A DNA stretch of 64,000 nucleotides. It comes from Balaenoptera acutorostrata. Its lineage: Eukaryota > Chordata > Mammalia > Artiodactyla > Balaenopteridae. The stretch is taken from contig NC_080067.1 of the NCBI RefSeq assembly GCF_949987535.1, forward strand, positions 26,192,039 to 26,256,038, given 5' to 3'. A program made the position numbers and the translations under genes. Of this stretch, positions 1 to 10,665 are shown in pieces (position 1 is the stretch's first letter; every line of letters begins with the position of its first letter). The notes below the pieces were generated by a model, which saw nothing but the letters and a program-made list of their open reading frames with translations, searched no databases and was not told the origin of the DNA.

Positions 1-436
1 TATATTAACATATTTCCATACATATTTCCATACAAATACAAATATAAGATTTTTAGAAATTTCATGTAATGTCTGAAACATTTATATTAACATATTTCCA
101 TACATATTTCCATACAAATACAAATATAAGATTTTTAGAAATTTCATGTAATGTCTGAAACATTTATATTAACATATTTCCATACATATTTCCATACAAA
201 TACAAATATAAGATTTTTAGAAATTTCATGTAATGTCTGAAACATTTATATTAACATATTTCCATACATATTTCCATACAAATACAAATATAAGATTTTT
301 AGAAATTTCATGTAATGTCTGAAACATTTATATTAACATATCTCCATACATATTTTCATACAAATACAAATATAAGATTTTTAGAAATTTCATGTAATGT
401 CTGAAACATTTATATTAACATATTTCCATACAAATA
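1..436. repeat. 82-bp AT-rich tandem array
   Basis: Five complete 82-bp units start at 1, 83, 165, 247 and 329, and a partial sixth starts at 411. The first four are identical as far as I can read; the fifth has two substitutions. Each unit contains a 12-bp direct subrepeat (catatttccata twice), but the final partial unit has only one copy before the array breaks into unrelated sequence near 437. The array continues past the left edge, so its true length is unknown. It has no coding potential. The homogeneity suggests recent expansion or a VNTR. Confidence 0.95.
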
Positions 437-666
437 ACCCAATGAAAGTTTAGTATTAGTTGTTTTGTTTGTTTTTTTATACTGCAGGTTCTTATTAGGC
501 ATCAGTTTTATACACATCAGTGTATACATGTCAATCCCAATCGCCCAATTCAGCACATCACCATCCCCACCTCATCGCAGTTTTCCCCCCTTGGTGTCCA
601 TATGTCCATTCTCTACATCTGTGTCTCAACTTCTGCCCTGCAAACTGGCTCATCTGTACCATTTTT

Positions 667-3600
667 CTACGTTCCACATACATGCATTAACATACGATAT
701 TTGTTTTTCTCTTTCTGACTTACTTCACTCTGTATGACAGTCTCTAGATCCATCCACTTCTCAACAAATGACTCAATTTCGTTCCTTTTTATGGCTGAAT
801 AATATTCCATCGTATATATGTACCACAACTTCTTTATCCATTCGTCTGTTGATGGGCATTTAGGTTGCTTCCATGACCTGGCTATTGTAAATAGTGCTGC
901 AATGAACATTCGGGTGCACGTGTCTTTTTGAATTACGGTTTTCTCTGGGTATATGCCCAGTAGTGGGATTGCTGGGTCATATGGTAATTCTATTTTTAGT
1001 TTTTTAAGGAACCTCCATATTGTTCTCCATAGTGGCTGTATCAATTTACATTCCCACCAACAGTGCAAGAGGGTTCCCTTTTCTCCACACCCTCTCCAGC
1101 ATTTGTTGTTTGTAGATTTTCTGATGATGCCCATTCTAACAGGAGTGAGGTGATACCTCATTGTAGTTTTGATTTGCATTTCTCTAATAATTAGTGATGT
1201 TGAGCATCTTTTCATGTGCTTCGTGGCCGTCTGTATGTCTTCTTTGGAGAAATGTCTATTTAGGTCTTCTGCCCATTTTTGGATTGGGGTGTTTGTTTCT
1301 TTGATATTGAGCTGAATGAGCTGTTTATATATTTTGGAGATTAATCCTTTGTCCGTTGATTCATTTGCAAATATTTTCTCCCATTCTGAGGGTTGTCTTT
1401 TCGTCTTGTTTATGGTTTCCTTTGCTGTGCAAAAGCTTTGAAGTTTCATTAGGTCCCACTTGTTTATTTTTGTTTTTATTTCCATTACTCTAGGAGGTGG
1501 ATCGAAAAAGATCTTGCTGTGATTTATGTCAAAGAGTGTTCTTCCTATGTTTTCCTCTAAGAGTTTTATAGTGTCCAGTCTTATATTTAGGTCTCTAATC
1601 CATTTTGAGTTTATTTTTGTGTATGGTGTTAGGGAGTATTCTAATTTCATTCTTTTACATGTGGCTGTCCAGTTTTCCCAGCACCACTTATTGAAGAGAC
1701 TGTCTTTTCTCCATTGTATATCTTTGCCTCCTTTGTCATAGATTAGTTGACCATAGGTGCGTGGGTTAATCTCTGGGCTTTCTATCTTGTTCCATTGATC
1801 TATGTTTCTGTTTTTGTGCCAGTACCATATTGTCTTGATTACTGTAGCTTTGTAGTATAGTCTGAAGTCAGGGAGTCTGATTCCTCCAGCTCCATTTTTT
1901 TGCCTCAAGACTGCTTTGGCTATTCGGGGTCTTTTGTGTCTCCATACAAATTTTAAGATGATTTGTTCTAGCTCCGTAAAAAATGCCATTGGTAATTTGA
2001 TAGGGATTGCATTGAATCTGTAGATTGCTTTGGGTAGTATACTCATTTTCACAATGTTGATTCTTCCAATCCAAGAACATGGTATATCTCTCCATCTGTT
2101 GGTATCATCTTTAATTTCTTTCATCAGTGTCTTATAGTTTTCTGCATACAGGTCTTTTGTCTCCCTAGGTAGGTTTATTCCTAGGTATTTTATTCTTTTT
2201 GTTGCAATGGTAAATGGGAGTGTTTCCATAATTTCTCTTTCAGATTTTTCATCATTAGTGTATAGGAATGCAAGAGATTTCTGTGCATTAATTTTGTAGC
2301 CTGCAACTTTACCATATTCATTAATTAGCTCTAGCAGTTTTCTGGTGGCAGTTTTAGGATTCTCTATGTATAGTATCATGTCATCCGCAAACAGTGACAG
2401 TTTTACTTCTTCTTTTCCAATTTGTATTCCTTTTATTTCTTTTTCTTCTCTGATTGCCGTGGCTAGGACTTCCAGAACTATGTTGAATAATAGTGGTGAG
2501 AGTGGACATCCTTGTCTCGTTCCTGATCTTAGAGGAAATGCTTTCAGTTTTTCACCATTGAGAATGATGTTTGCTGTGGGTTTGTCATATATGGCCTTTA
2601 TTATGTTGAGGTAGGTTCCCTCTATGCCCACTTTCTGGAGAGTTTTTATCATAAATGGGTGTTGAATTTTGTCAAAAGCTTTTTCTGCATCTATTGAGAT
2701 GATCATATGGTTTTTATTCTTCAATTTGTTAATATGGTGTATCACATTGATTGATTTGCGTATATTGAAGAATCCTTGCATCCCTGGGATAAATCCCACT
2801 TGATCGTGGTGTATGATCCTTTTAATGTGTTGTTGGATTCTGTTTGCTAGTATTTTGTTGAGGATTTTTGCATCTATATTCATCAGTGATATTGGTCTGT
2901 AATTTTCTTTTTTTGTAGTGTCTTTGTCTGGTTTTGGTATCAGGGTGATGGTGGCCTCATAGAATGAGTTTGGGAGAGTTCCTTCCTCTGCAATTTTTTG
3001 GAAGAGTTTGAGAAGGATGGGTGTTAGCTCTTCTCTAAATGTTTGATAGAATTCACCTGTGAAGCCATCTGGTCCTGGACTTTTGTTTGTTGGAAGATTT
3101 TTAATCACAGTTTCAATTTCATTACTTGTGATTGGTCTGTTGATATTTTCTGTTTCTTCCTGGTTCAGTCTTGGAAGGTTATACCTTTCTAAGAATTTGT
3201 CCATTTCTTCCAGGTTGTCCATTTTATTGGCATAAAGTTGCTTGTAGTAGTCTCTTAGGATGTTTTGTATTTCTGCGGTGTCTGTTGTAACTTCTCCTTT
3301 TTCATTTCTGATTTTATTGATTTGAGTCCTCTCCCTCTTTTTCTTGATGAGTCTGGCTAATGGCTTATCAATTTTGTTTATCTTCTCAAAGAACCAACTT
3401 TTAGTTTTATTGATCTTTGCTATTGTTTTCTTTGTTTCTATTTCATTTATTTCTGCTCTGATCTTTATGATTTCTTTCCTTCTGCTAACTTTGGGTTTTG
3501 TTTGTTCTTCTTTCTCTAGTTTCTTTAGGTGTAAAGTTAGATTGTTTACTTGAGATTTTTCTTGTTTCTTTAGGTAGGCTTGTATAGCTATAAACTTCCC

Positions 3601-4485
3601 TCTTAGAACCGCTTTTGCTGCATCCCATAGGTTTTGGGTCGTCGTGTTTTCATTGTCATTTGTCTCTAGGTATTTTTTTATTTCCTGTTTGATTTCTTCA
3701 GTGATCTCTTGGTTATTTAGTAACGTATTGTTTAGCCTCCATGTGTTTGTCTTTTTTACGTTTTTTTCCCTGTAATTCATTTCTAATCTCATAGCGTTGT
3801 GGTCAGAAAAGATGCTTGATATGATTTCAATTTTCTTAAATTTACTGAGGCTTGATTTGTGACCCAAGATGTGATCTATCCTGGAGAATGTTCCGTGTGC
3901 ACTTGAGAAGAACGTGTAATCTGCCGTTTTTGGATGGAATGTCCTATATATATCAATTAAATCTATCTGGTCTATTGTGTCATTTAAAGCTTCTGTTTCC
4001 TTATTTATTTTCATTTTGGATGATCTGTCCATTGGTGTAAGTGAGGTGTTAAAGTCCCCCACTATTATTGTGTTACTGTCGATTTCCTCTTTTATAGCTG
4101 TTAGCAGTTGCCTTATGTATTGAGGTGCTCCTATGTTGGGTGCATATATATTTATAATTGTTATATCTTCTTCTTGGATTGATCCCTGGATCATTATGTA
4201 GTGTCCTTCCTTGTCTCTTGTAACATTCTTTATTTTAAAGTCTATTTTATCTGATATGAGTATAGCTACTCCAGCTTTCTTTTGATTTCCATTTGCATGG
4301 AATATCTTTTTCCATCCCCTCACTTTCAGTCTGTATGTGTCCCTAGGTCTGAAGTGGGTCTCTTGTAGACAGCATATATATGGGTCTTGTTTTTGTATCC
4401 ATTCAGCCAGTCTATGTCTTTTGGTTGGGGCATTTAATCCATTCACGTTTAAGGTAATTATCGATATGTATGTTCCTATGACCAT
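667..4485 (-). CDS. L1 ORF2p, endonuclease/reverse transcriptase, intact
   Basis: The 1272-codon frame is close to the 1275 residues of human ORF2p. Residues 1-240 are an APE-like endonuclease with Asn13, Glu42 and Asp144 at the catalytic positions and an SDH motif near residue 229; it nicks target DNA. The reverse transcriptase follows, with the FADD catalytic motif near residue 700, and makes cDNA from the nick (target-primed reverse transcription). Near the C terminus a CX3CX7HX4C cysteine-rich motif is complete. The start ATG (4483-4485) lies 57 bp downstream of the ORF1 stop, so translation probably depends on ORF1 termination and reinitiation, as described for other L1s. No stop or frameshift is present. 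Activity is inferred, not shown. Confidence 0.95.
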   Translation of the reverse strand: MVIGTYISIITLNVNGLNAPTKRHRLAEWIQKQDPYICCLQETHFRPRDTYRLKVRGWKKIFHANGNQKKAGVAILISDKIDFKIKNVTRDKEGHYIMIQGSIQEEDITIINIYAPNIGAPQYIRQLLTAIKEEIDSNTIIVGDFNTSLTPMDRSSKMKINKETEALNDTIDQIDLIDIYRTFHPKTADYTFFSSAHGTFSRIDHILGHKSSLSKFKKIEIISSIFSDHNAMRLEMNYREKNVKKTNTWRLNNTLLNNQEITEEIKQEIKKYLETNDNENTTTQNLWDAAKAVLRGKFIAIQAYLKKQEKSQVNNLTLHLKKLEKEEQTKPKVSRRKEIIKIRAEINEIETKKTIAKINKTKSWFFEKINKIDKPLARLIKKKRERTQINKIRNEKGEVTTDTAEIQNILRDYYKQLYANKMDNLEEMDKFLERYNLPRLNQEETENINRPITSNEIETVIKNLPTNKSPGPDGFTGEFYQTFREELTPILLKLFQKIAEEGTLPNSFYEATITLIPKPDKDTTKKENYRPISLMNIDAKILNKILANRIQQHIKRIIHHDQVGFIPGMQGFFNIRKSINVIHHINKLKNKNHMIISIDAEKAFDKIQHPFMIKTLQKVGIEGTYLNIIKAIYDKPTANIILNGEKLKAFPLRSGTRQGCPLSPLLFNIVLEVLATAIREEKEIKGIQIGKEEVKLSLFADDMILYIENPKTATRKLLELINEYGKVAGYKINAQKSLAFLYTNDEKSEREIMETLPFTIATKRIKYLGINLPRETKDLYAENYKTLMKEIKDDTNRWRDIPCSWIGRINIVKMSILPKAIYRFNAIPIKLPMAFFTELEQIILKFVWRHKRPRIAKAVLRQKNGAGGIRLPDFRLYYKATVIKTIWYWHKNRNIDQWNKIESPEINPRTYGQLIYDKGGKDIQWRKDSLFNKWCWENWTATCKRMKLEYSLTPYTKINSKWIRDLNIRLDTIKLLEENIGRTLFDINHSKIFFDPPPRVMEIKTKINKWDLMKLQSFCTAKETINKTKRQPSEWEKIFANESTDKGLISKIYKQLIQLNIKETNTPIQKWAEDLNRHFSKEDIQTATKHMKRCSTSLIIREMQIKTTMRYHLTPVRMGIIRKSTNNKCWRGCGEKGTLLHCWWECKLIQPLWRTIWRFLKKLKIELPYDPAIPLLGIYPEKTVIQKDTCTRMFIAALFTIARSWKQPKCPSTDEWIKKLWYIYTMEYYSAIKRNEIESFVEKWMDLETVIQSEVSQKEKNKYRMLMHVCGT

Positions 4486-4543
4486 TTTCTTAATTGTTTT
4501 GGGTTTGTTTTTGTAGGTCCTTTTCTTCTCTTGTGTTTCCCAC

Positions 4544-5449
4544 TTAGAGAAGTTCCTTTAGCATTTGTTGTAGAGCTGGTTTGGTGGTGCTGAATTCTCT
4601 TAGCTTTTGCTTGTCTGTAAAGCTTTTGATTTCTCCATCAAATCTAAATGAGATCCTTGCTGGGTAGAGTAATCTTGGTTGTAGGTTCTTCCCTTTCATC
4701 ACTTTAAGTATTTCATGCCACTCCCTTCTGGCTTGCAGAGTTTCTGCTGAGAAATCAGCTGTTAACCTTATGGGGGTTCCCTTGTATGTTATTTGTCGTT
4801 TTTCCCTTGCTGCTTTCAATAATTTTTCTTTGTCTTTAATTTTTGCCACTTTGATTACTATGTGTCTCGGCGTGTTTCTCCTTGGGTTTATTCTGTATGG
4901 GACTCTCTGCGCTTCCTGGACTTGGGTGGCTATTTCCTTTCCCATGTTAGGGAAGTTTTCGATTATAATCTCTTCAAATATTTTCTCTGGTCCTTTCTCT
5001 CTCTCTTCTCCTTCTGGGACCCCTATAATGCGAATGTTGTTGCGTTTAATGTTGTCCCAGAGGTCTCTTAGGCTGTCTTCATTTCTTTTTATTCTTTTTT
5101 CTTTAGTCTGTTCCGCAGCAGTGAATTCCACCATTCTGTCTTCCAGGTCACTTATCCGTTCTTCTGCCTCAGTTATTCTGCTATTGATTCCTTCTAGTGT
5201 AGTTTTCATTTCAGTTATTGTATTGGTCATCTCTGTTTGTTTGTTCTTTAATTCTTCTAGGTCTTTGTTAATCATTTCTTGCATCTTCTCAATCTTTGCC
5301 TCCATTCTTATTCCGAGGTCCTGGATCATCTTCACTATCATTATTCTGAATTCTTTTTCTGGAAGGTTGCCTATCTCCACTTCATTTAGTTGTTTTTCTG
5401 GGGTTTTTTCTTGTTCCTTCATCTGGTACATAGCCCTCTGCCTTTTCAT
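4544..5449 (-). CDS. L1 ORF1p, RNA-binding chaperone, intact
   Basis: The 301-codon frame is shorter than human ORF1p (338), with most of the difference at the variable N terminus. Residues about 38-135 are heptad-rich and charged, consistent with the trimerising coiled coil. Residues about 138-228 form the RRM, starting at [12 protein letters not shown] and including TPRHIVIK at 193-200. Residues about 229-301 are the C-terminal domain with the conserved paired arginines at 241-242. The protein coats L1 RNA in cytoplasmic particles and acts as a nucleic-acid chaperone. It lies upstream of ORF2 on the same transcript. The frame has no internal stop, unlike its relative at 42992-43922. Confidence 0.95.
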   Translation of the reverse strand: MKRQRAMYQMKEQEKTPEKQLNEVEIGNLPEKEFRIMIVKMIQDLGIRMEAKIEKMQEMINKDLEELKNKQTEMTNTITEMKTTLEGINSRITEAEERISDLEDRMVEFTAAEQTKEKRIKRNEDSLRDLWDNIKRNNIRIIGVPEGEEREKGPEKIFEEIIIENFPNMGKEIATQVQEAQRVPYRINPRRNTPRHIVIKVAKIKDKEKLLKAAREKRQITYKGTPIRLTADFSAETLQARREWHEILKVMKGKNLQPRLLYPARISFRFDGEIKSFTDKQKLREFSTTKPALQQMLKELL

Positions 5450-5590
5450 CTTCTCTGTCTTTCTGTAACTGTGGTTTTTGGTCCACAGGCTGCAGGATTG
5501 TAGTTTTTCTTGCTTCTGTTGTCTGCCCTCTGGTGGTTGAGGCTATCTAAGAGGCTTGATGGGAGGCTCTGGTGGTGGGTAGAGCTGACT

Positions 5591-5740
5591 GTTGCTGTGG
5601 CGGTCAGAGCTCAGTAAAACCTTAATCCACTTGACTGTTGATGGGTGGGGCTGGGTTCCCTCCCTGTTGCTGTGGCGATCAGAGCCCAGTAAAACCTTAA
5701 TCCACTTGACTGTTGATGGGTGGGGCTGGGTTCCCTCCCT
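5591..5740. repeat. 75-bp tandem duplication in L1 5'UTR
   Basis: Two 75-bp copies start at 5591 and 5666 and differ at only a few positions. The homologous part of the second L1 (about 44073-44155) has one copy. Because the duplication lies in the 5'UTR, just upstream of ORF1 on the element's own strand, it changes the promoter region rather than a protein. Confidence 0.93.
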
Positions 5741-6398
5741 GTTGGTTGTTTTGCCTGAGGCAACCCAACACTGGAGCCTACCCGTGCTCTTTGGTGGGGT
5801 TAATGGCAGACTCTGGGAGGGCTCACGCCAAGGAGAACTTCCCAGGACCTCTGCTGCCAGTGTCCTTATCCCCACGGTGAAACAGAGCCACCACTCGCCT
5901 CTGCAGGAGACCCCCCAACACCAGCAGGTACGTCTGGTTCAGTCTCCCCCAGGGTCACTGCTCCTTCCCCTGGGTCCCGATGCACACATTACTTTGTGTG
6001 TGCCCTCCAAGAGTGGGGTCTCTGTTTCCCCCAGTCCTGTCACAGTCCTGCAATCAATTCCCACTAGACTTCAAAGTCTGATTCTCTAGGAATTCCTCCT
6101 CCCTTTGCCGGACCCCCAGGTTGGGAAGCCTGAGGTGGGGCTCAGAACCTTCACTCCAGTGGGTGGACTTCTGTGGTATAAGTGTTCGCCAGTCTGTGAG
6201 TCACCCACCCAGCAGTTATGGGATTTGATTTTACTCTGATTGAGCCCCTCCTACCGTCTCACTGTGGCTTCTCCTCTGTCCTTGGACGTGGGGTGTCCTC
6301 CTTGGTGAAGTCCAGGGTCTTCCTGTCAATGATTGTCCAGCAGCCAGTTGTGATTCTGGTGCTCTCGCAAGAGGGAGTGAGAGCACGTCCTTCTACTC

Positions 6399-6408
6399 CG
6401 CCATCTTG
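6399..6408 (-). promoter_or_regulatory. YY1-type motif at L1 5' end
   Basis: The minus strand reads CCAAGATGGCGG at the first bases of the element. This matches the YY1 site that fixes the start of transcription in human L1. The second L1 has a similar but altered copy (CAAGATGGCAG) near 44805-44815. Function here is inferred from position and motif. Confidence 0.7.
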
Positions 6409-6424
6409 GTTAATCCATTGCAAG

Positions 6425-6690
6425 GGATTTTATTGGTATATTCACACAAGCTCATGAAGAACTTCCCCTAGGTGTGAAAATGCCTTTGAAAACACATTGG
6501 GAATGAACTGTTGATACTTACTTGAGTCTCCAGAGCATGAGGCTGAGTGAAAAAAGCCAATCCCAAAAGGCTACAGCTGCATGATTCCATATATATAACA
6601 TTTTTGAATTGCAAAATTTTTGAAATGGAGCAGAGCTTAATGGTTGCCAGGATTAAGGAGGGTGTGGGGAAAGAAGGATAGTAGGTTATT
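6425..6690 (+). mobile_element. Old L1 3'UTR fragment, plus orientation
   Basis: The segment reads in the sense direction of an L1 3' end, with the recognisable block 'gagtgaaaaaagcc', then the atgattcca region and 'tggttgccagg'. It abuts the body of an old L1 in the opposite orientation (6691 onward), and the two breakpoints fall close together in the L1 consensus. They may be one element with an inverted 3' end, or two separate insertions. Confidence 0.7.
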
Positions 6691-9600
6691 TCCACCTCTT
6701 AGCTATTGTGAATAATGCTGCAGTGAACATGGGAGTGCAGACATCTCTTGGAGATCCTGATTTCAATTCTTTGGATAAATACCCAGAAGTGGGATTGCTG
6801 GATCATATGGTAGTTCTATTTTTAATATTTTGAGGATCCTTCATACTATTTTCCATTGCAGCTGAACCATTTTACATTCCCATCAACAGTGCACAATGGT
6901 TCCAATTTCTGCACATCTTTACTAACACTTATTATTTTCTTTGTTTATTTTTTGTTTTTTTGAGTTTTTTGATAGTGGCTATTCTAACAGGTGTAAAGTG
7001 ATAGCTATTGTGGTTTTGATTTGCATTTCCCTTATGATGAGTGATGTTGAGCATATTTTCACATATTTATTGGCCATTTGTCTTCTTTGCAGAAATGTCT
7101 ATTCAAGTCCTTTGCCTATTTCTTATTCAAGTTATTTGGGTTTTTGCTATCGAGCTGTTGGAATTCCTTATATTTTTTGGATATTAACCCCTTAGCAGAT
7201 ATATGGTTTGCAAATGCTTTCTCCCATTTCCATAGGTTACCTTTTCACTCTGATGATTGTTTCCTTTGCTACACAGAAGATTTTTAGTTTGACGTAGTCC
7301 CACTTATCTAATTAGTTTGAGGTAGCCTCACTTGTCTAATTTTTCTTTTGTTGCCTATGCTTTTGGTATTGTATCTGAGAAATCATTGTGAAGACCAATG
7401 TTATGAAGCTATTCCCCTACATTTTCTTCTAGGAATTTTTAAAGTTTCAGGTCTTATGCTTAAGTCTTTAATCCATTTTGAGTTGATTTTTGTTTATGGT
7501 GTTAGATAAGGGTCCAATTTTATTTTTGTGCATGTAGATATCCAGTTTTCCCAGCACCATTTGTTGAAGAGACTATTTTTTCCCTATTGTGAAGTCTTGA
7601 CACCCTTGTGAAAGATCCTTTGATTGTATATGCATAGATTGTTTTTGGGTTCTCTATTCTGTTTCACTGGTGTATATATATATACCTGCTATAGCTTTAT
7701 AATGTTTATAATGTTTTGAAGTCAGGAAGTGTGAAACCTCCAGCTTTTTTCTTCTTTCTCAAGATTATTTTGGCTATTCAGGGTCTTTTGTGGTTCCATA
7801 TGAATTTTCGGGTTTTTTGTCTAGTTCAGCAAAAAATAACATTGGAATTTTAATAGAGATTGCATTGAATTTATAGGTTGCTTTGGATAGTAGGGACATT
7901 TTAATATTAAGTCTTCCAATCCATGAACATAGGATGTCTTTCCATTTGTTTGTGTCTTTAACTTCTCTTGTAGTTTTTAGTGTACTAGTCTTTCACCTCC
8001 TCAGTTAATTCCTAAACGTTTTATTATTTGTGGTGCTATTGTAAATGGGATTGTTTTCCTAATTTCATTTACAGATAGTTTGTTGTTAATGTATGGAAAC
8101 ACAAATGATTTTTACATGTTGGTTTTGTAACCTGCAACTTTACTGAATTTGCTTATTAATTCTAACAGTTTGTGTGTGTGTGTGTGTGTGTGTGTAATAA
8201 TTAGGGTTTTCTACATATAAGACCATGTTGTCTGCAAATAGGGACAGTTTTACTTCTTCCTATCTGATTTGTATGCCTTTTATTTGTTTTTTGTTTTGTT
8301 GTTCTTGTTGTTGTTTTTGGCCTATTTGCCCTGGCTGAGTCTTCCAATACTCTGTTGAATAGAAGTGATGAGAGTGGGCATCCTTTTCTTGTTCCTGATC
8401 TTAGAGAGGAAGCTTTCAGGTCTTTTGCCTTTGATTATGATGTTAGTTGCGGTCTTTTCATATATGACCTTTATTATGTTGAGGTATTTCCTTCTATTCC
8501 TAGTTTGTTCTGTGTTTTATCATGAAAAGGTGTTGAATTTTTTCAAATGCCTTTCCTGCATCTATTGAGATGATCATGTGATTTTTTTATCCTTCATTCT
8601 GTTAAAGTGATGTATCACATCAATTGATTTTCATATGTTGAAACATCCCTGCATCCCAGGGATAAATCCCTCTTGGTCTTGGTGTGTGATCCTTTTAATG
8701 TATTGTTGAATTCAATTTGCTAGTATATTGTTGAGTATTTTTGCGTCTATATTCATCAGAGATATTGTCCTGTAGTTTTCTTTTCTTGTGGTGTCTTTGG
8801 CACTAGTATCAGGATAATGCTGGCCTCAAAAAATGAGTTTGGAAGTATTCCCTCTTTTTCAATTTTTTGGAAAAATTTGAGAAGGATTGACATAAATTCT
8901 TCTTTCAATGTTCGGGAGATTTCTTGAGTGAAGCTGTCCTGGGCTTTTCTTTATTTGGGTGTTTTTGATTACTGGTTCAATCTCCTTACTGTTCATAGGT
9001 CTGTTCATATTTTCTAGTTCTTCGTAATTCAGTCTTGGTAGGTTGCATGTTTCTATGAATTTATCCATTTCTTCTAGGCTATCCAATTTTTTTGGTGTAT
9101 AATTGTTCATAGCAGTCTCTTGTAATTCTTTTTATTTCTGTGACATAAGTTGAGATGTCTCCTCTTTCCAATTTTATTTATTTGAGTCTTTTCTCCTTTC
9201 TTTTTAGTTAGTCTAACTAAAGATTTGTCAATTTTGTTGATCTTTTCCAAACTCCAACTCTCAGTTTTATTGATTTTTTTTCTATTGCTTTCTATTCTCT
9301 ATTTCATTTAGTTCTGCACAAATCTCTATCATTTCCTTCTTTCTCCTAACTTTGGGCTTAGTTTGTTCTCCTTCTTCTAGTTTCTTGAGGTATAAATTTA
9401 TGTTGTTTATTTGTGATTTTTCTTCTTTTTTAATGTAGGTGTTTACTACTACAACCTTCCCTGTTATTATTGCTTTTGCTGCATCTCTTTTCATATGTTG
9501 TGTTTTTATTTTCATTTGTCTCAATATATTTTCTAATTTCCTTTTTGATTTTTTCTTTGTTCAAGAGTGTGTTGTCTAATTTCCACATATTTGTGAATTT

Positions 9601-10665
9601 TTTAGTCTTCTGCTATTGACTTCTAGTTTTATTCCATTGTGGTCAGAAAATGATTTTAATCTTCTTAAATCTGTTAAGACTTTTTTTGTGATCTAAAACA
9701 CTATATCCTGGAGAATTATCTGTGTGCACTTGAGAAGAATAAGTATTCTGCTTCTGTTGTGTGAAATGTTCTTTATACGTCTGTTAAGTCCACTTGGTCT
9801 ATAGTGTTGTTCAATCTGCTGTTTCTTTATTGATCTTCTGTCTGGATGTTCTATCCATTACCGAAAGTGAGTTATTGAAGTCTCCTACTATTATTGTATT
9901 ACTATTTAGTTCTTCCTTCAATTCTGTCAGTGTTTGTTTCATATATTTGTGTGCTCTGATGTTAGGTTCATATATATTTATAATTGTTATATCTTCTTGG
10001 TGAATTACTCTTTTATCATTATATAATGTCCTTCTTTATCTCTTGTGACAGTTTTGACTTAAAGTCTATTTTATCTGATATAAGTATGGCCATCCCTGCT
10101 CTCTTTTGATTGACATTTATGTGGAATATCTTTTTCCATCTTTTCATTTTCATTATGTGGTCCTTAAATCTAAAGTGAGTCTCTTGTAGACAGCATATAT
10201 TTGAATCTTTGTTTTGTTTTGCTTTGTTTAATCCATTCAGCCACTCTATGTCTTTTGATTAGGGAGTTTAAACTATTTATATTTAAAGTAATTATTGATA
10301 GGGAAGGATTTACTATTGCCATTTTGTTCACTGTTTTCTATCTTATGACAATTTTGTCCCTCTTTTTCTCTCTTGCAATCTTCCTTTGTATTTTGTTGAC
10401 TTTTTGTGCAGACATGCTTTGATTCCTTTCTCATCTTCTTTTGTGTATCATCTATAGGTATTTTCTTTGTGGTTACCATGGAGCATACATAAAACATTTT
10501 ATAGTTATAACAGCTGGTTTTGCACTCACTTGGGGTACAGGATCCTTTTAACTGGCTTCTGCTTTTCTCACAAAGGGAATTGATTCATGTATTGTTGCTG
10601 GATCAGTATCTTCATGGGAAAAGGGGGTTCTGAGGGTTCTCATTCCACTATCTTGTTCCTAGCAT
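6691..10665 (-). mobile_element. Old, decayed L1 (L1M type), ORF2 remnants
   Basis: The plus strand is antisense to L1 ORF2 along about 3.5 kb, aligning with the young L1 (for example the 'gggattgctgg' block at about 6793). Many substitutions and indels break the frame. Remnant frames of ORF2 survive on the minus strand at 8859-9110 (fingers region, EEMDKF followed by NLPRLN) and 9282-9524. The part from about 10240 to 10665 lies upstream of ORF2 and ends near a CCATCTTG-like motif variant. A (GT)n run occupies 8170-8195. Divergence puts it well before the young L1s in this window. Confidence 0.9.

Larger units (their letters stand above)
456..6412 (-). mobile_element. Full-length young L1 retrotransposon, both ORFs intact
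   Basis: Read on the minus strand, the element runs from a YY1-type start at about 6410, through a 5'UTR of about 960 bp, ORF1, a 57-bp spacer and ORF2, to a 3'UTR (456-666) ending in an interrupted A-rich tail. On the plus strand the tail appears as T-rich sequence at about 456-478. About 5.96 kb is the usual size of a complete mammalian L1. The 3'UTR and 5'UTR match the second L1 at 38975-44834. I see no convincing target-site duplication: the bases after 6411 and those at 436-448 agree only partly, which is odd for a copy with intact ORFs. The boundaries are good to about 5-20 bp. Confidence 0.95.
5450..6412 (-). promoter_or_regulatory. L1 5'UTR with internal promoter
   Basis: This GC-richer stretch of about 963 bp between the element's 5' end and ORF1 is homologous to the same region of the second L1 (about 43942-44820). 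L1 5'UTRs carry an internal RNA polymerase II promoter, so this is the inferred driver of both ORFs. It contains a 75-bp tandem duplication (5591-5740). A 165-codon open frame on the plus strand (5592-6089) runs antisense through it; I have no evidence that it is translated. Confidence 0.8.

Noticed and set aside
1..436. Centromeric satellite
   Set aside because: The 82-bp unit does not match a satellite I know, and only five units are visible, so the claim cannot be made from this window.
465..5468. Plus-strand frames such as 465-737, 2345-2614 and 4770-5468
   Set aside because: They are antisense shadows of the L1 ORFs with the composition expected from A-rich coding strands.
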